The translations under genes and the position numbers were made by a program. Shown in pieces: positions 57,827 through 64,000 of a stretch of DNA of 64,000 nt (its first letter is position 1; each line of letters opens with the position of its first letter). The stretch covers positions 62,001 to 126,000 of the forward strand of contig NZ_FNLM01000034.1 of NCBI RefSeq assembly GCF_900105725.1, in the 5' to 3' direction. The notes below the pieces were generated by a model that was not told the origin of the DNA, did not search any database, and saw only the letters and a program-made list of their open reading frames with translations. Origin of the DNA: Gordonia westfalica. GTDB taxonomy: Bacteria; Actinomycetota; Actinomycetes; Mycobacteriales; Mycobacteriaceae.

Positions 57827-60800
57827 GACGCCCGGAGACCTTCGACATCACCGCCGAACTGCCGGAACACACCACCGTGCTCGAGGCGAGTGCCGGGACG
57901 GGCAAGACCTACGCGATCGTGGGTCTCGCGGCCCGCTGTCTCGCCGACGGCGTGCCGATCTCGGAGATGCTGCTCGTCACCTTCAGCCGGGCGGCCACCG
58001 CCGAACTGCGCGACCGGATGCGGGCTCGTGTCCGTGAACTGCTCGACGCCCTCGCCGATCCCGCGGAGGTCCTGTCCGGTCCCGCCCAGGCCGGCGACGA
58101 CGCCCTGTTGCGGCAACTCGCGAGCGGTACACCGGATGAGATCCTCGCGCGTCGCCGGAACCTCGCCCGCGCCCTGAGCGACTTCGATGCGTCGACGATC
58201 GCGACGACCCACACCTTCTGCAACCGGATGCTGGAGGCGCTGGGATTCCTCGGCGAACGAGAGCTCGTCTACTCCATCGTCGAAGAGGTCGACGAACTCA
58301 CCGAGGAGGTTGCCCTCGACCTCTACCTGCGCGGCTTCTGGGCCAGTGACGCACCGGAATTCAGCTTCGCCGAGGCGCGGGAGATCGCACGCGACGCCGT
58401 GCGCCAGGCTTCGGTCGAACTCGCGCCGAGCGAGCGTGAACTCGCCGACGGCCCGGTCGCCGACGACATCGCGGCCCGCCGGGTCAGCTTCGCCGAGGCG
58501 GTCCGCCGGCATGTCGAGACCCGGAAGCGGGATGCCCGCGTCCGCACCTACGACGACCTCCAGGCGATCCTGCACCGGATCGTCAACGACGAGGTGGTCG
58601 GCGATCGTGCGTGCCGACGGATTCGCGACACCTTCGGCGTGGTGCTGGTCGACGAGTTCCAGGACACCGATCCGCTGCAGTGGGACATCCTGCGCCGCTG
58701 CTTCCACGGTCACCGCCGGATGATTCTCGTCGGCGATCCGAAACAGTCCATCTACGGCTTCCGCGGCGCCGAGGTGTTGAGCTACCTCGCGGCCGTGTCG
58801 TCGGCCGACACCCTGCGGGCGCTCGACGTGAACCGGCGCTCGGACGGCGCGCTCGTCGGGGCACTGCAGCATCTGTACGGCGGTGCGACGCTGGGACATC
58901 CGGACATCGTGGCGCGGCCCGTGCAGGCCGCGTTCGCGGGCAGTCGTCTCGAGGGCCGTCCGCCGTTGCGCCTGCGCGCGTTCCTGCGCGGAGACTTCAC
59001 CTCCCTCAACTCGTTCAATCTCCCCGGCGTCAAGGAGGTTCGTTCGCGCATCGCCGCCGACGTCGCCGACGACATCGCCGACGTGCTGGCCCAGGGCGCC
59101 CGCATCGACCTCGGCGGTGTCTCCCGGCCGGTCGACCCCGGCGACATCGCGATCCTCGTGCGGCTCAACAGCACGATCGAGCCCCTCCAGGCCGAACTCG
59201 CCGAACGCGGCATCAACTCCGTGATCGGGTCGGGCGTCAACGTCTTCTCGACGTCGGCCGCCCAGCAATGGCTGTGGGTGTTGCGCGCCGTCGAGCAACC
59301 CTCCCGCGCCGACCGGGTGCGTATGGCCGCCCTGACCGCACTCTTCGGCTGGTCCACCGAACGGGTTGCCACCGCATCCGAGCCGGAGGTGGCCGAACTC
59401 GGAGCCGAACTGTCCATGCTCGCCCGGGTTCTCGCGCAGGGCGGGTTCGCCGCGATGGCGCAACGTCTCTTCGACGCCCATGAGGTGGCGGCACGTGTTC
59501 TCACCGTCGAGAACGGCGAACGCACCCTCACCGACCTCATCCAGGTGTCGGCGCTGTGCAACAAGCACGTCGTCGAGACCGGGGAGGGACTGAGCGCGCT
59601 CGTGGAGTGGCTGACCGAACGGGTCACCGACACCTCCTCACGGCGCTATGAGGACCAGAGCCGTCGACTCGACCGTGACACCCAGGCCGTGCAGATCATG
59701 ACCGTGCACGCGAGCAAGGGGCTGCAGTTCCCGATCGTCTATGTGCCCTACGGGTGGGACGGCACGTGGGTCAACGACCGCGGGAACATCACCTACCACG
59801 ACGACACCGGGACCCGCCGGCTCGACGTGGGTGGCCAGCAGGCCCCGGATCGTGCGGCCCGACGCCGGCGCTACGCGGAAGAGGTCGCGGGGGAGGATCT
59901 GCGACTCCTGTATGTCGCACTCACCCGCGCCGAGTCGCAGGTCGTCGCGTGGTGGGCGCCGTCGCGGAACACCACGACCGGACCGCTCCACCGGTTGGTC
60001 TTCGGTCGCGAGGACGCGGTTCGATCGTCGGCCGGGGAACCGGAATGGACCGTCGCGACCGACGTCGCCATCCCGGAGGCCGACGTCGACTGCGTGGGCG
60101 TCCTGCGCACCCTGACCGCGCGAGATCCCGCGATCTCCGTCGAACCCGCCGGCCGCATCGATGCCGATGCGGTCGCTCCGGCCGCCGACGCGGGGGAAGG
60201 TGCCGAATCTCTGGGCATCGCGCGCTTCGATCGCCGGATCGATCAGGACTGGCGCCGTACGTCGTATTCGGCTCTTACCGCCGACGTGGCCCATGGCGCA
60301 CATGGTGCGCCCGGGGGACCGTCGGCCTCGGTGGTCGAGACCGGGAGCGAACCCGACGACGAGGCGACCGACATCCTCGACGACGAACCGATCGTTCTGC
60401 CCGGCGAGGTCGCGGAAGATGCCGGAACCGCCTCGGCCGCAACCCGGCCCGGTATGCCCTCGCTGATGAACGGCCTACCGTACGGTGCGGCCTTCGGCAC
60501 CCTCGTCCACGAGGTCCTCGAGTACGTCGACACCTCCGCGCCCGACGTCGAAGCGCATGTCCGGGAACTGTGTTCCCGAGCGCTCGGCGCGCTTGCCGCG
60601 GACATCGACCCCGATCGGCTCGTCGCCGCGCTGGTCGGTGTGCTCACCACGCCTCTCGGTTTCGGGGACCTGTGGAGCATCGATCCTCGTGATCGCCTCG
60701 CGGAACTCGATTTCGAGTTGCCGCTCGGTCCGGCGGACGAGGTCGCGTCCGGTGAGGGTACGACGCTGGGTCGTCTGGCCGATCTGCTGGAACTGCACCT

Positions 60801-61275
60801 GCCGGAGTCGGATTCGCTGCGCGGCTACGCCGAGCACCTGAGAGCGGTGCCGGGCCGGCGGCTTCGCGGATTCCTCACCGGCAGCATCGATTCGGTGCTG
60901 CGGACCCCGGACGGCCGCTACGTGATCGTCGACTACAAGACCAACCGCATCCTGCCGGGCGACCTCGTGGTCGAGGACTTCGACGCGGAGGCGATGGCCG
61001 GTGAGATGATCGCTGCCCATTATCCGCTGCAAGCGATGCTGTATTCGGTTGCACTGCACCGTTATCTGCGATGGCGCGTGTCCGGCTACGACCCGGAGCG
61101 TCATCTCGGTCCGGTGCAGTACCACTTCGTGCGCGGCATGGCGGGTCCGGAGACCCCACCCGGTTGCGGTGTCTTCGAGTGGGTGCTGCCCGCCGGGCTC
61201 GTCGTGGACCTGTCCGATGCGCTGGCCGGTCTCGGGACGAGCGGGGCTGCCGGAACCCGAGGAGAGGGCCGATGA
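57823..61275 (+). CDS. recB: Exodeoxyribonuclease V beta subunit RecB
   Basis: A 1150-residue SF1A 3'-5' helicase-nuclease. Walker A ASAGTGKT is at residues 22-29, motif II VDEFQDTDPLQW near 278, motif III LVGDPKQSIYGFRGAE near 303, and MTVHASKGLQFPIVYVPY near 630. The C-terminal nuclease has GTLVHEVLEYV near 893 and the catalytic VIVDYKTNR near 1035. With RecC and RecD it resects double-strand breaks. Both its ends overlap neighbours by ATGA, so the three subunits are coupled in translation. Confidence 0.95.
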   Translation: MRRPETFDITAELPEHTTVLEASAGTGKTYAIVGLAARCLADGVPISEMLLVTFSRAATAELRDRMRARVRELLDALADPAEVLSGPAQAGDDALLRQLASGTPDEILARRRNLARALSDFDASTIATTHTFCNRMLEALGFLGERELVYSIVEEVDELTEEVALDLYLRGFWASDAPEFSFAEAREIARDAVRQASVELAPSERELADGPVADDIAARRVSFAEAVRRHVETRKRDARVRTYDDLQAILHRIVNDEVVGDRACRRIRDTFGVVLVDEFQDTDPLQWDILRRCFHGHRRMILVGDPKQSIYGFRGAEVLSYLAAVSSADTLRALDVNRRSDGALVGALQHLYGGATLGHPDIVARPVQAAFAGSRLEGRPPLRLRAFLRGDFTSLNSFNLPGVKEVRSRIAADVADDIADVLAQGARIDLGGVSRPVDPGDIAILVRLNSTIEPLQAELAERGINSVIGSGVNVFSTSAAQQWLWVLRAVEQPSRADRVRMAALTALFGWSTERVATASEPEVAELGAELSMLARVLAQGGFAAMAQRLFDAHEVAARVLTVENGERTLTDLIQVSALCNKHVVETGEGLSALVEWLTERVTDTSSRRYEDQSRRLDRDTQAVQIMTVHASKGLQFPIVYVPYGWDGTWVNDRGNITYHDDTGTRRLDVGGQQAPDRAARRRRYAEEVAGEDLRLLYVALTRAESQVVAWWAPSRNTTTGPLHRLVFGREDAVRSSAGEPEWTVATDVAIPEADVDCVGVLRTLTARDPAISVEPAGRIDADAVAPAADAGEGAESLGIARFDRRIDQDWRRTSYSALTADVAHGAHGAPGGPSASVVETGSEPDDEATDILDDEPIVLPGEVAEDAGTASAATRPGMPSLMNGLPYGAAFGTLVHEVLEYVDTSAPDVEAHVRELCSRALGALAADIDPDRLVAALVGVLTTPLGFGDLWSIDPRDRLAELDFELPLGPADEVASGEGTTLGRLADLLELHLPESDSLRGYAEHLRAVPGRRLRGFLTGSIDSVLRTPDGRYVIVDYKTNRILPGDLVVEDFDAEAMAGEMIAAHYPLQAMLYSVALHRYLRWRVSGYDPERHLGPVQYHFVRGMAGPETPPGCGVFEWVLPAGLVVDLSDALAGLGTSGAAGTRGEGR

Positions 61276-63131
61276 GCACACCCGATGTCCAGCGCGTCGA
61301 TTCGGCGACCGGCACACTCGCCGAATGGAACACCGCGGGTCTCCTGGCCGCCGCGGATCTGCACATCACCGACCGGTTGATCCGGATGTGCGGCGAACCC
61401 GTATCCGACGACGCCCGGCTCGGTGCCGCCCTCGCGATTCGCGCGGTGCGGCTGGGTTCCACCTGCCTCGCGCTGGATCGCATCGGCGAACTGGCGGGGG
61501 AGGGCGCCGCGGACATCGAGATGCCCTCGCCGCGAGATCTTCTCGACGCGCTGGCGGCGAGTCCGCTCGTCACCGGCAGCGACGCGGGACCGTTGCGGCC
61601 GCTCGTGGTGCGGGATTCCGTCGACGGCCCACTCGTGTACCTACAGAAGTACTTCCGACAGGAACAGACGATCCGGGAGATCCTCGACCGGCGGGCGCGG
61701 ACGTCGCCGTCGGTCGACACCGAGGCGCTCGGCGAGGCCGTCGCGACGGTCTACTCCTCACCCGACGACGGCACACTGCAGAAGCTGGCGGCTGCGGTGG
61801 CGGCGACGCGCTGGACGACGGTCCTCGCGGGCGGCCCGGGAACCGGCAAGACCTACACCGTCGCCCGCATCCTCGCCGTCCTCGACCGTCTCCAGGGACC
61901 TGGCCTGCGCATCGGCCTCTGCGCACCCACCGGCCGCGCCGCCGCGCAACTCCAGGCCTCGGTCGAGGCCGAATCCACGCTGCCGGTCACCGCCCACGCG
62001 GTCACACTCCATTCGCTGCTCGGCTGGCGCCCCGGCTCGAACCCCCGGTACGGACGCGGTCGCACGCTGCCCCACGACGTCATCGTCGTCGACGAGACGT
62101 CGATGCTGTCGATGACCGCGATGAGTCGACTGCTCGACGCCGTCCGCCCCGACGCGCGGGTCGTGTTCGTCGGCGATCCCCATCAGCTGGCCTCGGTGGA
62201 GGCGGGTGCCGTGCTCGCCGACCTCGTCGAGCGGACCGACCTGCCGGACGCCGGGTCGGAGGAATTGCCGGCGACTCTGACGCAGGCCTTCGATGCGGTG
62301 GGCCTCGACCCCGCCGCCGAGCGACTCGACCCCGACGACGTGGCGCGACTGGCCGACGGCGTGATCACCCTGCGGAGGCAGTTCCGGTTCGGCGGTGGCA
62401 TCTCGCAGGTCGCCGCCGCGGTCAACGCCGGCGATCCCGACGCGGTCCTGGAACTGGTCACGTCACCGGACATCGACGATGTCGAGCTGGTGGCACCCGA
62501 CGATCTCGACGGCGTGGCCGGCGACATCCTGAGCTGGGGTCGTGGCCTGCGCGCCGCAGCCGGGAAGGGTGACGCGGAGGGTGCCCTGGACGCCCTCGAC
62601 AGTCACCGGGTCCTGTGTGCGCACCGCGAGGGTTCGTGGGGTGTGCGCGGCTGGACCACGCGCATCACCGACTGGCTGGGCACCACCGAGGCCGAACACA
62701 TGGGTTGGTATGTCGGACAACCGATCCTGGTTACGGCGAATGACCGCCAGACCTCGACCTTCAACGGCGACACCGGCGTGGTGATCGCCGATCCGGACGC
62801 CGGCGCGACGGATTCGGTGCGGGTGGCGTTCCGCCGCGGCGGCGAGATCCGGCTGCTGCACCCCACCCAGCTCGCCGACGTGGTGTCGGTTCACGCGATG
62901 ACCATCCACCGCAGCCAGGGCAGCCAGTTCGACCAGGTGACCGTCGTCCTGCCGCCGGCAGGCTCGGAGCTGCTGACGCGTGAGCTCCTGTACACCGCGA
63001 TCACCCGCGCACGGAGCCGGGTGCGGATCGTCGGGACCGCCGATGTCCTCGCCGCGGCCGTGAACCGACGCGTGCAGCGCGCCAGCGGGTTGCGGTCGAC
63101 GCTCACCGCGATCGGACCCGCCGCTCCCTGA
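61272..63131 (+). CDS. recD: Exodeoxyribonuclease V alpha subunit RecD
   Basis: A 619-residue SF1B 5'-3' helicase, the fast motor of RecBCD. After an N-terminal RecC-contacting domain, the P-loop GGPGTGKT is at residues 187-194, CAPTGRAAAQLQASVEAES follows, motif II is VVDETSMLSM near 275, and GDPHQLASVEAG near 300. The C-terminal UvrD-like fold ends with MTIHRSQGSQFDQV and ELLYTAITRARSRVRIVG. The ATG overlaps the recB stop (ATGA). A 35-base tandem repeat begins 9 bases before its stop codon. Confidence 0.94.
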   Translation: MSTPDVQRVDSATGTLAEWNTAGLLAAADLHITDRLIRMCGEPVSDDARLGAALAIRAVRLGSTCLALDRIGELAGEGAADIEMPSPRDLLDALAASPLVTGSDAGPLRPLVVRDSVDGPLVYLQKYFRQEQTIREILDRRARTSPSVDTEALGEAVATVYSSPDDGTLQKLAAAVAATRWTTVLAGGPGTGKTYTVARILAVLDRLQGPGLRIGLCAPTGRAAAQLQASVEAESTLPVTAHAVTLHSLLGWRPGSNPRYGRGRTLPHDVIVVDETSMLSMTAMSRLLDAVRPDARVVFVGDPHQLASVEAGAVLADLVERTDLPDAGSEELPATLTQAFDAVGLDPAAERLDPDDVARLADGVITLRRQFRFGGGISQVAAAVNAGDPDAVLELVTSPDIDDVELVAPDDLDGVAGDILSWGRGLRAAAGKGDAEGALDALDSHRVLCAHREGSWGVRGWTTRITDWLGTTEAEHMGWYVGQPILVTANDRQTSTFNGDTGVVIADPDAGATDSVRVAFRRGGEIRLLHPTQLADVVSVHAMTIHRSQGSQFDQVTVVLPPAGSELLTRELLYTAITRARSRVRIVGTADVLAAAVNRRVQRASGLRSTLTAIGPAAP

Positions 63132-63270
63132 GGTACGGGCGAAGCGCCCCGATTCTCGCTCCCTGAGGTGTGAGCGAAGCGCCCCGATTCTCGCTCCCTG
63201 AGGTGTGAGCGAAGCGATCCGATTCTCGCTCCCTGAGGTGCGAGGAGCGATAGCGACGAGCCTCGAAGGG
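63123..63270. repeat. 35-base tandem repeats and intergenic palindrome after recD
   Basis: Three head-to-tail 35-base units (63123-63157, 63158-63192, 63193-63227) of the form GCTCCCTGAGGT...GATTCTC differ by only a few bases. A fourth, degenerate copy continues as GCTCCCTGAGGTGCGAGGAG, then CGATAGCGACGAGCCTCGAAGGG (63228-63270). The last part has the GAGGAGCGA...CGACGAGCCTC look of repeated intergenic palindromes common in Gordonia-type genomes (from memory). The first copy includes the end of recD. It may terminate recD and the convergent deacetylase gene. Confidence 0.8.
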
Positions 63271-64000
63271 TCAGATCAGGTCACACCCACCCGGCACGAG
63301 ATCACGTCGCTGGTAGCACTCGACGCCCAGCAACTTGTGCTGGATCTCGTCGGGCAGCGACATGAACCCCGCGATCGCCCGGCTCCGGTCGACCTCCGAC
63401 CGGTGTGCGGTGACGCCGGCCTTCTTGCGCGCCGCCAGATCCGACACGTCGACGACCACGTCGATCTCGGAATCCGGTGTGCCGGGCAGTTGCTCGCGCG
63501 GGATCTCGGGAAAGAGGCCGGGGGCGAGCAGGTCCATCATCCACTCGGGGATCGTCGCGAAGTAGAGCGACCGGACCCGCCAGGCCGGACCGGCGCGGTG
63601 GTAGAGCTTCGTCGAGGCCGCGGCATCGGCGGCGGCACAGGCCAAGCGGTGGGCGTGGACGTGATCGGGGTGTCCGTAGATGCCGAGCGCGTCATAGGTG
63701 ACGACGATGTCGGGCTTGAGTTCGCGGATGTGCTTGGTGAGTGCCCGGACCTGCTCGTCGAACGACGCGGCGCACAGTCGTTCGGCGTCCGGGGCCGATT
63801 CGGGGCGGCGATCGTCGGCGTAGCCGAGCATGATCGGCGGGCGCGGCATGCCGAGGATGTCGACGGCCTCGGTCAGCTCTTGGTGCCGGATCGTGCCCTC
63901 GGCCCAGGTGCACATCACCAGGTCGGCTTCGCCGCCGGCGTCGACATGACGGGCGGTGAGCCCGCCGGTCCACAGCGACTCGTCGTCGGGGTGTGCATGC
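63271..64000 (-). CDS. PIG-L/LmbE-family deacetylase (MshB/Mca-like), 5' end outside the window
   Basis: The frame is open to the window edge and starts HAHPDDESLWTGG, the zinc-binding AHPDDE motif of the PIG-L family, so only a few N-terminal residues are missing. GIYGHPDHVHAHRL near residue 135 is the second zinc motif. These enzymes deacetylate N-acetylglucosamine groups, for example in mycothiol synthesis (MshB) or mycothiol-conjugate cleavage (Mca). The short length (about 250 residues) and lack of MshB-specific blocks leave the substrate open. It converges with recD. Confidence 0.8.
   Translation of the reverse strand, partial: HAHPDDESLWTGGLTARHVDAGGEADLVMCTWAEGTIRHQELTEAVDILGMPRPPIMLGYADDRRPESAPDAERLCAASFDEQVRALTKHIRELKPDIVVTYDALGIYGHPDHVHAHRLACAAADAAASTKLYHRAGPAWRVRSLYFATIPEWMMDLLAPGLFPEIPREQLPGTPDSEIDVVVDVSDLAARKKAGVTAHRSEVDRSRAIAGFMSLPDEIQHKLLGVECYQRRDLVPGGCDLI

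Noticed and set aside
63123..63227. Possible CRISPR array
   Set aside because: The 35-base units are directly adjacent with no spacers, and no cas genes are present.

Overview
The window is high-GC chromosomal DNA from a mycolic-acid actinobacterium (Mycobacteriales). I think Gordonia or a close relative is most likely; this is inferred from gene content and order, not from a marker gene. The central block 24677-52899 follows the gene order I know from the Mycobacterium tuberculosis segment Rv1821 (secA2) to Rv1854c (ndh): secA2, pgsA2, gcvH, garA, ftsR, a DUF151 nuclease, a second MerR regulator, gcvP, a substrate-binding protein, glcB, two CNNM/HlyC-type membrane proteins, guaB1, gnd, an M56 peptidase/BlaI pair, a thioesterase, ureABCFGD and ndh. 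Start codons include many GTGs, genes often overlap by 1-8 bases, and several genes look leaderless (TAnnnT 6-7 bases before the start codon).

Layout. 1-24500 is accessory or niche content. It holds a frameshifted XRE/MmyB regulator, a mycothiol-type enzyme with its divergent MarR repressor, a self-regulated DrrAB-like ABC exporter with a GbsR-like regulator, a lipoprotein serine hydrolase, a pyruvyl transferase-like protein, an FAD monooxygenase, a NYN nuclease, a frameshifted MFS exporter opposite a LysR regulator, and a BBE-type FAD oxidase next to an AfsR/SARP-like ATPase regulator. Small housekeeping genes follow (VOC, Mug, DUF503, PPK2, malate dehydrogenase, META protein, nitroreductase). 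24677-34440 carries protein export (SecA2), phospholipid synthesis, and the control of glycine and glutamate metabolism: GcvH, GcvP with a tandem glycine riboswitch, and the FHA switch GarA. 34444-45871 runs leftward with malate synthase G and the gnd-guaB1-HlyC-HlyC-hypothetical operon. 45872-46193 contains what I read as a homologue of the iron-sparing small RNA MrsI, with a consensus promoter overlapped by an IdeR/DtxR-like box. Urease structural and accessory genes follow without ureE, then type II NADH dehydrogenase. 53116-63131 holds a GNAT enzyme, a leaderless acyl-CoA thioesterase and a tightly coupled recC-recB-recD operon ending in a 35-base tandem repeat. The window closes inside a PIG-L/LmbE deacetylase gene.

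Main points of interest: (i) the iron-box promoter and MrsI-like RNA; (ii) two consecutive identical-stem hairpins just before the garA ribosome binding site; (iii) three direct repeats at exact 11-base spacing between the SARP gene and the FAD oxidase gene; (iv) a clean sigma-A promoter plus MarR palindrome at 1229-1275; (v) three independent one- or two-base frameshifts in otherwise well-conserved genes, which are either real decay or assembly errors. I did not find an insertion sequence, CRISPR array, tRNA or rRNA gene.
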